Notes: generated by a model from the letters alone, not told the origin. A stretch of 32,834 nucleotides of DNA from Candidatus Brockarchaeota archaeon (GCA_017601145.1 JAFNIV010000019.1:1-32834); one strand, 5' to 3'. Positions 15,828 to 24,336 are shown, numbered from the stretch's first letter. Program-made: numbers and translations.

Positions 15828-16786
15828 TGAATAACAGCTTAGATGTAATTAGGAATAACTCATATAAAGTTCTTATAACTGAACCTGTAAGTTTAACCTT
15901 AACTGAAACATTGGAAAAAGCTGGCTTTAAAGTTATCTGTCTTAAAGAAGATATGTGTAATCAAGCTAATGACTTGGTTGAGGATGTTCACGCATTAATT
16001 GTTAGAAGTAAGACAAGAGTTGATAAAAACCTTCTTAAAAAGGCAAAGAAGCTAAGAATTATAGCAAGAGCGGGAGTTGGCTTAGATAACATAGATGTAT
16101 CTGAAGCTTTAAGTAGAGGTATAAAGGTCATAAACGCGCCAGAAGCACCCATCAGCTCTGTTGTTGAATTAACATTTTGCCTAATGGTTATGGCTTTAAG
16201 AAAAGTGCTTCACTCTAGTTTAGAAGTAAAGAATGGGCTTTGGACTAAGCCAATGGGCTCTGAACTAAATGGAAAGACGCTTGGTATTGTAGGCTTTGGT
16301 AGGGTAGGAAGGAGAGTAGCAACAGTTTCAAAAGCTTTTGGAATGAACGTAGTTGCTTATGATGTGAGGGATATCAAAAGAGAAGGAAAAATTTTAGGTG
16401 TAAAAGTTGTAAAAACACTTCCTGAGCTTCTAAAAAGCTCAGATGTTATAAGTCTTCACGTTCCACTTAATTCAGAAACTTATCATCTAATTGGTGAAAA
16501 TGAAATAAGTCTTATGAAAGATGGAGCAATAATAGTGAACACCAGCAGAGGTGCAGTATTGGACACTAGGGCACTTCTTAAGGCTCTAGAAAATGGGAAA
16601 ATTTCTGCAGCAGCTTTAGATGTGCTCGAAAACGAGCCTCCAAAGGAAACATGGGAGTTTAAACTAATAAAGCTTAGCAATGTAATAGTTACTCCTCACA
16701 TTGGCTCCCAAACTAAAGAAGCTCAAGAAAGGATTGCAAGAATAATCGCAAGAAAACTCATTAGGTACTTCAACTCGGAAGTGTAA
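15827..16786 (+). CDS. serA: D-3-phosphoglycerate dehydrogenase-like 2-hydroxyacid dehydrogenase
   Basis: NAD-dependent oxidoreductase, probably the first step of serine synthesis (3-phosphoglycerate to 3-phosphohydroxypyruvate). It has the substrate-domain motif RAGVGLDNIDV, the NAD fold GIVGFGRVGRRVA, and the catalytic Arg (NTSRGAVLD), Glu (LENEPP) and His (TPHIGSQT). At about 319 residues it lacks the C-terminal ACT/regulatory domain of longer SerA proteins, so serine feedback at protein level is unlikely; the leader ORF and hairpin upstream might supply control instead. I chose GTG 15827, six bases after GGAGGTG; GTG codons at 15818 and 15824 in the same frame are too close to the ribosome site. 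Glycerate or hydroxypyruvate reductase activity is the main alternative. Confidence 0.8.
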   Translation: MNNSLDVIRNNSYKVLITEPVSLTLTETLEKAGFKVICLKEDMCNQANDLVEDVHALIVRSKTRVDKNLLKKAKKLRIIARAGVGLDNIDVSEALSRGIKVINAPEAPISSVVELTFCLMVMALRKVLHSSLEVKNGLWTKPMGSELNGKTLGIVGFGRVGRRVATVSKAFGMNVVAYDVRDIKREGKILGVKVVKTLPELLKSSDVISLHVPLNSETYHLIGENEISLMKDGAIIVNTSRGAVLDTRALLKALENGKISAAALDVLENEPPKETWEFKLIKLSNVIVTPHIGSQTKEAQERIARIIARKLIRYFNSEV

Positions 16787-16824
16787 GGAAAGAGATTAAA
16801 TGGCTTACGTAAGATGCTCACAAA

Positions 16825-16960
16825 CACTAAAAAAGTTTATTTTTACTATTCAGCAAAATTGCATTTTTTTCTAATGAATTCCAAATTTTTGATTTTCAAG
16901 AGAAGGAACAGTCGTAAAGTAGTCTAGAAATGCTATTCACGTTACTAAAATTTTAACTCT
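16825..16960. terminator. T-rich convergent termination region between serA-like gene and copA
   Basis: Several T-runs (for example at 16838-16842 and 16865-16871) on the plus strand and A-runs that serve the minus strand lie between the two convergent genes, consistent with archaeal T-run termination. No clear hairpin. Confidence 0.35.
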
Positions 16961-19073
16961 TTTTTAATATAGATGTTTTATAAGTGTTTAATAGTAGAGA
17001 ATTTGATACTACTGTTATTGAACTAGAAGCCATTGCTACTGCTGCAAAAATCGGATTTAATAGTATCCTGAAGAAGGGATACAACATGCCTGCTGCTACT
17101 GGAATAAGTACAACATTATAAAAGAAAGCCCAAAATAAATTTTCTTTTATCTTCCTTACAGTTACTCTACTCAGTTCTATACCTACAACTACATCTCTTA
17201 TATCATCTTTAATGAGTATTATTCCTCCTGTTTCTTTCGCTATATCTGTTCCACTCCCAATAGCTATACCAACATCCGCAGCTGCTAATGCTGGTGCGTC
17301 GTTTACTCCATCTCCAACCATAGCTACAATTTTTCCTTCTTTCTTAAGCTCATTTATCACTTTAGCTTTATCTTCTGGCAAAACTTCTGCAAGCACTCTT
17401 TGTATACCTAACTTTCTTGCTATCGCTTGTGCTGTTCTCCTGTTATCTCCTGTAAGCATTATTACTTCAATACCCATTCTTTTTAGCTCTTTTATGGCTT
17501 CAAGAGCATATTCCTTTATTGTATCTGCTACAGCTATTACTCCTAAAATTTTTCTGTTTGCCGCTAGTATTATTGTTGTTTTTCCCTCATCTTCAAGCTT
17601 TTTCAAGACATCTTCTATATCTTCTAAGTTTATTCCATAATCTAACATTAATTTTCTGTTTCCGAGCAGTATTTCATTTCCTTTATACATTGCCTTAATA
17701 CCACGCCCTGGTATTGATTCAAATGCCTCCGGATACATAAGGTTGATACCTCTCCTTTCTGCTTCTTTTATAATAGCTTCACCTAATGGATGCTCAGAAC
17801 TTTTTTCAGCTATTGCCGCAAGTCTTAAAATTTCGCTTTCCTTTAGTCCCTTTAATGCTATTACGTCAGTAACAGAAGGTTCACCTTTTGTAAGAGTTCC
17901 TGTTTTATCAAACACTATTGTTTTTATCTTGTATGCCTTTTCTAGGTATTCTCCACTTTTGATTAACACCCCATGTTGTGCTCCTTTACTTGCACCAATC
18001 ATTATAGCTGATGGTGTAGCTATACCTAAAGCACAAGGACAAGCAATGATTAACACAGATATCATTACAGTTAAAGCAAGACCAAGAGGTAATCCAAAAA
18101 TAAAATACCAAAATGCAAATGCGCCTATTGCTATGAGTATAACTGCTGGAACAAAGTAAGACGCTACAACATCAGCTAGCCTCTGCATTGGTGCTCTTGA
18201 AACTATTGCTTCTTCTACCATTTTTACAATCTGCGCTAACGTTGTATCTGAGCCTACTTTTGTTGCTTTAATTTTAAGCATGCCCATTTTGTTAATAGAA
18301 GCACCTATAACTTCATCTCCAACTTTCTTCTCAACCGGAATACTTTCTCCAGTAACAATGGATTGATCAACAGAAGAATAACCCTCAATTACTACTCCAT
18401 CAACTGGAATACTTTCTCCAGGTCTTACGATAATGATATCTCCCACTTCAACTTTCTCAACAGGAACTTCAACTTCTTTACCATCTTTTAAAACTCTAGC
18501 TATCTTTGGTTGAAGGTCAAGTAGTTTTCTTATTGCTTCAGATGCTTTTCCTTTTACAATATGTTCCATGGTTTTACCAAGAAGAATGAAACCTATAATT
18601 AATCCTCCTTCAGTAAAATAAACTTCTGGTCCACCTCCAGTAACTTTTGGAAAAATTTCGGGAATCCATCCTAAACTTTGAAAAGTGTAGATTGTGCTGT
18701 AAAGCCATGCTGTAGTGGTTCCGATAGCTATTAGGCTATCCATATTTGCTTGTCTTGCCCTTATCGCATCTCTTGTTCCCAAATAGAACTTCCAACCAGC
18801 AATGAACTGAATTGGAGTTGCTAGTATAAAGAGCCATAAGTAGTTAGGAAAAATCCAATTAATTGGATGTATGTATTCAAAAAATGCAACAAGACTTCCT
18901 ATTCCAAGTGCAAAGATGGTCATCCTTTTGAGATACTTTAGCTCCTTTTCTGGTCTAAGAAACGTATCTAAACAATTTTGGCTGCAAAAATAGTAGGTGA
19001 TTCCTCCCCGTTCTACTTTAAATGGTGTTTTGTTTTCGTCAACATACATTCCACAAACAGGATCTTTAGCCAT
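16953..19073 (-). CDS. copA: Cu(+)-exporting P1B-type ATPase CopA with N-terminal YHS domain
   Basis: A 706-residue membrane pump that exports Cu+ (possibly Ag+). Residues 1-45 form a YHS metal-binding domain (KDPVCGMYV ... [12 protein letters not shown]) in place of the usual CxxC heavy-metal domain. Then come membrane helices, the TGES motif (~242), the ion-binding CPC (345-347, ACPCALG), the phosphorylated Asp in DKTGT (~389), SSEHPLG, and [15 protein letters not shown] and [13 protein letters not shown] in the last helices are the Cu+ (P1B-1) signatures. I start at ATG 19073 (MAKDPVCGM), nine bases after GGTGA; the frame stays open to GTG 19085. A 33-codon ORF ends inside this start. A palindromic operator lies upstream. 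Confidence 0.93.
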   Translation of the reverse strand: MAKDPVCGMYVDENKTPFKVERGGITYYFCSQNCLDTFLRPEKELKYLKRMTIFALGIGSLVAFFEYIHPINWIFPNYLWLFILATPIQFIAGWKFYLGTRDAIRARQANMDSLIAIGTTTAWLYSTIYTFQSLGWIPEIFPKVTGGGPEVYFTEGGLIIGFILLGKTMEHIVKGKASEAIRKLLDLQPKIARVLKDGKEVEVPVEKVEVGDIIIVRPGESIPVDGVVIEGYSSVDQSIVTGESIPVEKKVGDEVIGASINKMGMLKIKATKVGSDTTLAQIVKMVEEAIVSRAPMQRLADVVASYFVPAVILIAIGAFAFWYFIFGLPLGLALTVMISVLIIACPCALGIATPSAIMIGASKGAQHGVLIKSGEYLEKAYKIKTIVFDKTGTLTKGEPSVTDVIALKGLKESEILRLAAIAEKSSEHPLGEAIIKEAERRGINLMYPEAFESIPGRGIKAMYKGNEILLGNRKLMLDYGINLEDIEDVLKKLEDEGKTTIILAANRKILGVIAVADTIKEYALEAIKELKRMGIEVIMLTGDNRRTAQAIARKLGIQRVLAEVLPEDKAKVINELKKEGKIVAMVGDGVNDAPALAAADVGIAIGSGTDIAKETGGIILIKDDIRDVVVGIELSRVTVRKIKENLFWAFFYNVVLIPVAAGMLYPFFRILLNPIFAAVAMASSSITVVSNSLLLNTYKTSILKKS

Positions 19074-19167
19074 TAGTTTTTTCACCTTTTCTTAAGAATC
19101 TAAAGTTCGTATATTTTGGTAATCTTTGCGTTTCCAGAGTTTTGTTTTCCCTAGGCAACGTTGTCAT
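19066..19167 (-). CDS. Short ORF (33 residues) overlapping the copA start
   Basis: An ATG at 19167 opens a basic 33-residue frame whose stop (TAA) lies inside the copA start (ATGGCTAA), an 8-base overlap typical of translational coupling. It lies just downstream of the transcription start expected from the TATA box and operator at 19187-19222. No good ribosome site precedes it, and a second TATA-like element at about 19109-19117 could give a shorter copA mRNA without it. The product resembles nothing I know; it may be chance. Confidence 0.3.
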   Translation of the reverse strand: MTTLPRENKTLETQRLPKYTNFRFLRKGEKTNG

Positions 19168-19186
19168 TTTGGCGGCGCACTCAATT

Positions 19187-19222
19187 CTTTATAACGTTGT
19201 TATAAAGTTTTCTTTTAAAAAG
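19187..19222 (-). promoter_or_regulatory. copA promoter with palindromic operator
   Basis: The operator is a perfect inverted repeat with 9-bp arms, CTTTATAAC and GTTATAAAG, around GTT (19187-19207). A TATA-like CTTTTTAAAAG lies at 19212-19222 on the minus strand, which would start transcription near 19191, inside the operator. The core TATAAC-N3-GTTATA recurs at merA and, with one mismatch, at the YHS gene. Confidence 0.6.
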
Positions 19223-19392
19223 CTATCATTTAAAGCTACTTATACCATTTCCATCTCAAATAAGAACAAGGTCCCGCAATTCCCTTAAGAACCTTAAGTG
19301 TTCTTCATCTTCTTAGTTTCAACATCTAGTCTTTGAGAGTATTCTTATCTAAACACGAATGAAAATTAACGTTTTTGCACCTTCATGCAACA

Positions 19393-19412
19393 TTTAAATA
19401 TAAGTCTGTTAT
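19393..19412 (+). promoter_or_regulatory. YHS gene promoter overlapping an operator-like palindrome
   Basis: TATA element TTTAAATA at 19393-19400 overlaps TATAAG-TCT-GTTATA at 19398-19412, which matches the copA/merA operator core at 11 of 12 fixed positions. A bound repressor would block TBP or polymerase. Confidence 0.5.
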
Positions 19413-19433
19413 AAAAAATGTTGGTGATTAGTG

Positions 19434-19619
19434 GTGGTAAAAGACCCAGTTTGTAAAATGGAAGTAGAGCCAAACAAAACACAATGGAAAACAACATATG
19501 AAGGAGTAACTTACTACTTCTGTTCTGAAGATTGTCTCAAAACTTTTCAGAATAATCCACAAAAATATGTAGGAAATGTTCATGAACATAAAGAAGCTCG
19601 TAGTCGTGGTTGCTGTTGA
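19434..19619 (+). CDS. Stand-alone YHS-domain metal-binding protein with His/Cys tail
   Basis: A 61-residue cytosolic protein made almost entirely of one YHS domain: VKDPVCKMEVE at the start and YYFCSEDCLKTFQNNPQKYV in the middle. Closely similar to the N-terminal domain of the neighbouring CopA, so it is probably a soluble copper (or other soft metal) chaperone or buffer for that pump. The tail is unusual: HEH followed by ...SRGCC at the very end, two extra ligand groups. Start chosen at GTG 19434, five bases after GGTGAT (19423-19428); GTG 19431 is also possible. Divergent to copA, 350 bases away, with a shared operator motif. Confidence 0.85.
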   Translation: MVKDPVCKMEVEPNKTQWKTTYEGVTYYFCSEDCLKTFQNNPQKYVGNVHEHKEARSRGCC

Positions 19620-19658
19620 TACTAAGTTTTAAGCTAAATATTTTTAAGGCGAACTCTC

Positions 19659-20057
19659 GTGAGCGAAAGTAAAAAAGCAAATCTAGCATTTGCTTTCTCT
19701 TTAACTTCAGGATTATTAATATTATTAAACTCATTAATCTTTTTCATTATGCAGGTTTTATCTATGTTTCCTACTTATCCAAATGAAACCCCTGAAACCT
19801 ACCATTGGCATATGATGGCAGAAATGATGTCTTATTTCTGGGGGAAATGGGCATGGTTTTTCCTAGCAGTTGGAGCAACTAGTGGAATAATGGTACTTGT
19901 TAGTTCGCTAATGCTTAGAAGTAGACAGAAAGAAAACTTGCTTTTGGGTGTCCTTATAATTGTATTTTCATCTCTAAGTATTTTTTCGATGGGCGGTTTT
20001 TTCTTAGGGTTTATATTTGGTGTTCTTGGAGGTGTATTGGCGATAATTGAAACTTAA
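19659..20057 (+). CDS. Small four-helix membrane protein, unknown function
   Basis: A 132-residue protein with four predicted membrane helices (about 9-33, 60-85, 92-110 and 111-130). Between helix 1 and 2 lies a predicted outside loop rich in Met, His and aromatic residues (YHWHMMAEMMSYFWGKW), which could bind copper or a similar metal. It starts 40 bases after the YHS gene, with its own TATA-like element (TAAATATTT at about 19635-19643). I do not recognise the family with certainty; glycine-rich helices at the end resemble small archaeal membrane proteins of unknown function. Its position suggests a role in metal handling, but that is an inference from neighbours only. Confidence 0.6.
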   Translation: MSESKKANLAFAFSLTSGLLILLNSLIFFIMQVLSMFPTYPNETPETYHWHMMAEMMSYFWGKWAWFFLAVGATSGIMVLVSSLMLRSRQKENLLLGVLIIVFSSLSIFSMGGFFLGFIFGVLGGVLAIIET

Positions 20058-20179
20058 AAATTCACGAATAGACTCATAAAAAGAAAATTTTGAACCATAA
20101 AAGTTACTGCTAAAAGGTAAAAACTCATCTGAAGTTTTTTGCAAAAAGAACTTAAGTTCTTATGAGTTGTGATAAGTTT

Positions 20180-20768
20180 ATGTCAAACTTAAAAGTTAAT
20201 CAAGTGTTAGAAGTTTTTTCCTCATCACTTCTCAACTAAATCTAGTGATCCAGTTGCTATAGCACCTTTCTTATCGGCGTTTAATTGTAGACACTGCTTT
20301 AGTAACCGAAGAGGATTTTGTTCATAGATTTATTGGAAGCTATAATATACTTGATGCCATCAGACAATCTAGAAAGAACAATTGGTCTGTACTTTACAAA
20401 ATTTCGAGTAGAGATGCAACTTGGAAATTATTAACTGTAAGATTAGACAAAGAATTAAGTATCCTTATAAAAAGAATGATCGCTACTAGCTATGGTTATA
20501 CTCTTGTTCTAGATGAAAATAAACCTATAAGCTCTATAGGATCACTAGGTATAGCAAAGTCTTTCATATATTCAGGTTAACAGACAACTTAGAAAGTATT
20601 GCAATTAGTCAACTTGGATATATCCAATGGTCAGAGTACCTTGAAGCAACTATATTACAAGCTATAACTATAATGATCAAAAATAAAGTTAGGAGACTTT
20701 TAGTTAAAGACCGAATTCTTTCCGATAGAAGTATAATAAAAGCGCTTACAGCATCCTTGGTTAAATAA
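20180..20768 (+). pseudogene. Decayed CBS-domain protein gene
   Basis: Three frames in series read like one broken CBS-pair protein. From ATG 20180: MSNLKVNQVLEVFSSSLLN then a stop; in the next frame SSDPVAIAP; after a gap, SYRRLIVDTALVTEEDFV at about 20269 onward, through ATSYGYTLVLDENKPISSIG to a stop near 20580; then, after a further frameshift, LTDNLESIAIS ... VRRLLVKDRILSDRSIIKAL to TAA at 20768. CBS domains bind adenosyl ligands and normally regulate other proteins. At least three disruptions and an internal loss make a working product very unlikely. It separates the YHS/membrane-protein genes from merA. Confidence 0.65.
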
Positions 20769-21084
20769 GCTACGTGAGTTTTCAAACTAAAGCTTCGCCA
20801 ATGAAAGTTTAAGCAGAGTCAAATTTGTTACTAGATACAAAGCAAAATGCTATTAGTAGACAATTGAATTGTGGCACCAGGACTTTCACATAAAACCTTT
20901 CAAACAGAAATGGCGTATTTAGTAATTTTGTTGAAAGTCTTGGGTCTATTTCTTAGTTTCTATGAACTCAGTCACGAAATCCACGAGAAAAGACGAACTA
21001 TCGCTACGTTTGATTAGTGTTATTATGGCTTTTGTTTTATTACAATCGTGCCATAAATCTTAGCTCGATAAAAATTGTTAGCAA
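20769..21084. other. Intergenic stretch, nothing recognised
   Basis: Between the CBS relic and the 3' end of merA. Short coding-like fragments appear but none I can assign; no RNA gene or repeat seen. Confidence 0.35.
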
Positions 21085-22503
21085 CTAATCGAAACAGCAA
21101 CTAAGTTTAGAAACATCCTTGTAAAACGATTGTGCTGTAAGTTTTACTAACTCAGAAAACGTTGGAAAAACATGTACAGTGTCAATAAGATCATCTATTG
21201 TAAGCCCAAGCTTTACTGCTAGCGTGCACTCATGGATAATTTCAGAAGCATTTGGAGCTAAAATGTTTGCTCCAATAACTTTTTTGTTCTCAGCATCAAT
21301 TACAAGCTTCATTAGTCCTCTGTGCTCTCCAATAATTCTTGCCTTTGGCAAATAATAAAGAGGAAGCACTTTACATGAGCATCTTGCTCCTCTTCTTACA
21401 GCTTCGGCTTCAGTAAGTCCAACTTTGGCTACTTCAGGATAAGTAAACACAACTTCTGGTACTTCGTTTAGATTGACTTTCTTTCTAGAAGAAAGGAATA
21501 TGTTTTCAACTGCAACTGCTCCTTGCTTTGCTGCCAAAGGTTCATGCATTGGATAACCAACAACATCGCCAGCAGCCCAAACATTAGTAGCAGAAGTTTG
21601 CATTTCCTCGTTTACTATTATGAAGCCATCTTTATCTGTAGCTACACCCACTTTATCTAAGTTTAAGTTTTCAGTGTTAGGTTTCCGTCCAGTTGCAAAA
21701 AGTACTTTTTCACATTCGACACTAATCTTCTTTCCATTGGTAGATGCATTTATTACTTTTAGCTCTCCTTTCTTTGTGATTTCATTTATCTGTACTCCTG
21801 AAAAGATTTCAATTCCATCTTCTTCTAGTATTCTTCGTAGTTCATCTGATATTTCTGGTTCATATGTTGGAAGAATTCTATTGCTTCGTTGTATCACAAC
21901 AACTTTTGAACCAAAATTAGAAAACATCTGAGCAAATTCCAAACCTAAAGCTCTTCCACCTACAACACATAAAGAGCGTGGAATTTCTTTTAAGCTTAAC
22001 GCCTCTTCATTCGTTAAATAATCGATATTGTTTATCCCTTTTATTACTGGTATGTTAGGCCTTGTTCCAGTAGCTATTATGAACTTCTTTCCATAAATTG
22101 TATCTTTACCTATCTTTACTTCTTTATTTGAAGCAAATTTTGCAAATCCATTGTAGTAAGTTACGTTCTCAAGTTCGCTTAGTACATCTTCATATTTTTC
22201 TTTTCTAAGTTCTTGAACTATTTTCTCTTTACTTTCTATAACATACCTAAAGTCTATACTTACGTCTCCGATCTTTATTCCTTCAATAGAGTTCATCCTT
22301 GTTAAACGGTAAAACCTTGAAATATTTATGAGGTATTTACTCGGCACACACCCAACATTTACGCATGTTCCTCCAAGAAGTGTACCTTTAGTAATATTAT
22401 AGCCGATCATCGCTGTCCTTATTCCAAGATCGTTTGCTTTTATTGCTGCTGCGAAAGCGGCTGAACCATGGCCTAAGATTACTAGGTCATAATCTTTAGT
22501 CAT
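21085..22503 (-). CDS. merA: Mercuric reductase-like FAD disulfide oxidoreductase
   Basis: NAD(P)H- and FAD-dependent enzyme that reduces Hg(II) to volatile Hg(0) in the cytosol. The redox-active pair is Cys47/Cys52 in GGTCVNVGCVPSK; NAD-binding fold VVGGRALGLEFAQMF; FAD motif TNVWAAGDVVG. What separates it from dihydrolipoamide dehydrogenase is the C-terminal vicinal pair Cys469-Cys470 (KLSCCFD) after FYKDVSK, which in MerA hands Hg to the active site. It has no N-terminal NmerA domain and is 472 residues, like other archaeal MerA proteins. A TATA box at 22528-22537 implies a leaderless mRNA, and a perfect palindrome lies between it and the start. No merR/arsR-type regulator or merH is in the window. 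Confidence 0.88.
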   Translation of the reverse strand: MTKDYDLVILGHGSAAFAAAIKANDLGIRTAMIGYNITKGTLLGGTCVNVGCVPSKYLINISRFYRLTRMNSIEGIKIGDVSIDFRYVIESKEKIVQELRKEKYEDVLSELENVTYYNGFAKFASNKEVKIGKDTIYGKKFIIATGTRPNIPVIKGINNIDYLTNEEALSLKEIPRSLCVVGGRALGLEFAQMFSNFGSKVVVIQRSNRILPTYEPEISDELRRILEEDGIEIFSGVQINEITKKGELKVINASTNGKKISVECEKVLFATGRKPNTENLNLDKVGVATDKDGFIIVNEEMQTSATNVWAAGDVVGYPMHEPLAAKQGAVAVENIFLSSRKKVNLNEVPEVVFTYPEVAKVGLTEAEAVRRGARCSCKVLPLYYLPKARIIGEHRGLMKLVIDAENKKVIGANILAPNASEIIHECTLAVKLGLTIDDLIDTVHVFPTFSELVKLTAQSFYKDVSKLSCCFD

Positions 22504-22507
22504 ATCT

Positions 22508-22537
22508 TATAACAATGTTATACAAAAGGTATTTAAG
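22508..22537 (-). promoter_or_regulatory. merA promoter with palindromic operator
   Basis: TATA element CTTAAATACC (22528-22537, minus strand) and the perfect palindrome TATAACAATGTTATA (22508-22522) between it and the predicted transcription start near 22507. The half-sites TATAAC/GTTATA with a three-base spacer are the same as at copA. Confidence 0.65.
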
Positions 22538-22551
22538 CTTTACTAAAAGGT

Positions 22552-23586
22552 TTATGTGTTTTTAGATTGAAAAACAAGTCTTAACCTTTCAGATATTTTT
22601 TCTGAGCCATCATTGAAAATAGGTGGATTTGGGTTTTCGTTAAAAATTTCTAAGATATATCTTTCTAAGAGCTTCTCAATTTTACTGAAGCTTAGAATAC
22701 GATAGCCAGGTCTATCGTAAAATACTCTTGCATTATCTTCTTGTTCAAAGTCACCAGCTAGAGGAACAATTATTCCTTTCTTTTTAAAGCGCGAAAGTTC
22801 TATTAGGCTAGAATAACCAGCCATAGATATTATTAACTTCGAACGACAGATATAAGGAAGTGGGTTTGAAGTAAAATGTTTGGATGATCCTATTACTTTG
22901 ACATTAAGTTTCAATTTATTTAAGATGGGAGTAGCTTTACTTAACAAATTATAGCCAGCAGATGTCCCGCCAAGGTTTATTAGAATAAAATCTTCTTCGT
23001 CTGTCTTTCTTTCCGTGCAATCCTCGTTAGCTTCATGAGTAAAAATTTGTCCATAAAAATCAAACTCTCTAGTTGAAATTGGTCTTAAACCAACGTAAAT
23101 TTTAGCCCCAAAATCCTTAAGTTTCTGGTGTAGTGCTTTGTTAACATAAGGCAGTAGTAAAATTTGCGTTATAGAATTGGTTTGAGGTTTAAATTTTAGA
23201 AAATCAGTTATAAATACATTTTTTGTCATTGGCCTTTCTAAAAATAAAAGTTCCCAAAACTCATCAGCTACAACACCATCAAAATCGTCTAAGTTAACTA
23301 GCTCGTTTAATCTTATACTGTTTTTCTTCACCATATTATATAACTTAAGGAGCTTGTTTGGGCTTATCTTAAGAACTCCTCCTTTAAACATCTCTTCCAC
23401 TATCTTATCTAATCCATCCAAGCTATAGGATGCCTCATGAATTTTAACCTTTTTGGCTTCTAAGTATTTTAAAGCAATTCCAGATGTAATCCATGTTATG
23501 TTAGCCCAGTGCATATAGTTTGAGAGACGAACGTCTCTAACTATATGACCCAAGCCAACACTAGAAGAAGCAAAAAGAATCTTCAT
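22552..23586 (-). CDS. GT-B fold glycosyltransferase (MurG/GT28-like)
   Basis: A 344-residue soluble or membrane-associated sugar transferase. The N-terminal MKILFASSSVGLGHIVRDVRLS is the GT-B opening with a glycine-rich GHI loop; the C-terminal half has DFILINLGGTSAG and SMAGYSSLIELSRFKKKGIIVPLAGDFEQEDNA, the nucleotide-sugar-binding pattern of GT28-like enzymes. Donor and acceptor cannot be told. With the GT2 enzyme further on it may make surface glycans or glycolipids. It ends 49 bases before merA's start region on the same strand, but merA has its own promoter. Confidence 0.78.
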   Translation of the reverse strand: MKILFASSSVGLGHIVRDVRLSNYMHWANITWITSGIALKYLEAKKVKIHEASYSLDGLDKIVEEMFKGGVLKISPNKLLKLYNMVKKNSIRLNELVNLDDFDGVVADEFWELLFLERPMTKNVFITDFLKFKPQTNSITQILLLPYVNKALHQKLKDFGAKIYVGLRPISTREFDFYGQIFTHEANEDCTERKTDEEDFILINLGGTSAGYNLLSKATPILNKLKLNVKVIGSSKHFTSNPLPYICRSKLIISMAGYSSLIELSRFKKKGIIVPLAGDFEQEDNARVFYDRPGYRILSFSKIEKLLERYILEIFNENPNPPIFNDGSEKISERLRLVFQSKNT

Positions 23587-23675
23587 TTCATTGTTTCATT
23601 TTTTATGTATGAGCTAACTGTTATAAAAACGTTCACAATTAAGTATTTTTATGGAATCAAAGTTAGAAATTTCTG

Positions 23676-24336
23676 CTAATTCCTAGAGCTTGAATTAAGT
23701 AAACTACTAGCTATTGTAACCATCAATAAACTTGATATGAACGTTAGTATTGGTGCAAGTTCACCAAATGGCCTTGATACAACTACACGCATTCAGGCCT
23801 TACCAGATCCTCTACAATTGGTTGTTGTTTTGTCTGTAATCTCAAGTACAATTGCACCAAGTATTATCTCCTTATCAAGCACTTGCGATACGCTAATAAC
23901 TTTGAAATCATATTTTTTAGCAAGCTGTTTAACTCTATCTAAGATCTTTTCTTTAGTTTGTTCGTTTGGTGCTCTATTAGCGGTGCTATCTAAATTTTAT
24001 TGCAAATCCTGATCACAAATAAGTTGTTGAGAACATTACTTAGTGCTCCTGAAGCTTGTCTATGGTCCTCATGGTCTGCGTTTGTATCCTCCCTAACTTA
24101 TAAGATCTCCTGTGTACCTAAAAACTTTCTTTAGTTTTCACAACTTATGTATCTTTCTAAGGTGAAATCTCAAATCTTGATTGTATATTCTTAGCTTAAT
24201 TGCACTTTATGGCCACCGCTTTGAACAAGTTTTGGAATTACAAACGTGAAGGAGGATTGTCTGTTATAACTTCCAAAGTTTCTTTTACTTTTTAGAAAAT
24301 TCTAATGCTTTCTTCGTCAGGATGAACAAACAAGCC
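23676..24336 (-). pseudogene. Decayed gene for an unidentified protein with a C-terminal membrane segment
   Basis: On the minus strand several coding-like pieces follow in order with stops and frameshifts between: GLFVHPDEESIRIF (stop) KVKETLEVITDNPPS near 24336-24250; DTNADHEDHRQASGALSN near 24090-24030; then an open piece from about 23992, APNEQTKEKILDRVKQLAKK onward through LDKEIILGAIVLEITDK to a TGA; and straight on in the same frame MRVVVSRPFGELAPILTF with a hydrophobic end, stop at 23676. I do not recognise the family with confidence; the His/Asp-rich middle and closing membrane helix faintly recall DUF2070-type proteins. The relic may extend upstream toward 24470. A 91-codon ORF on the plus strand here is a shadow. 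Confidence 0.5.

Noticed and set aside
17212-18159. Long plus-strand ORFs opposite copA
   Set aside because: They are antisense shadows of the P-type ATPase; their low-complexity I/S/P-rich products are what codon bias on the other strand gives.
23737-24012. 91-codon plus-strand ORF
   Set aside because: The minus strand there has better protein-like pieces in series; the plus ORF has no promoter and an unlikely composition.
24258-24270. GTTATAAC near 24262 as an operator
   Set aside because: Only one half-site at the required spacing, inside a decayed coding region.
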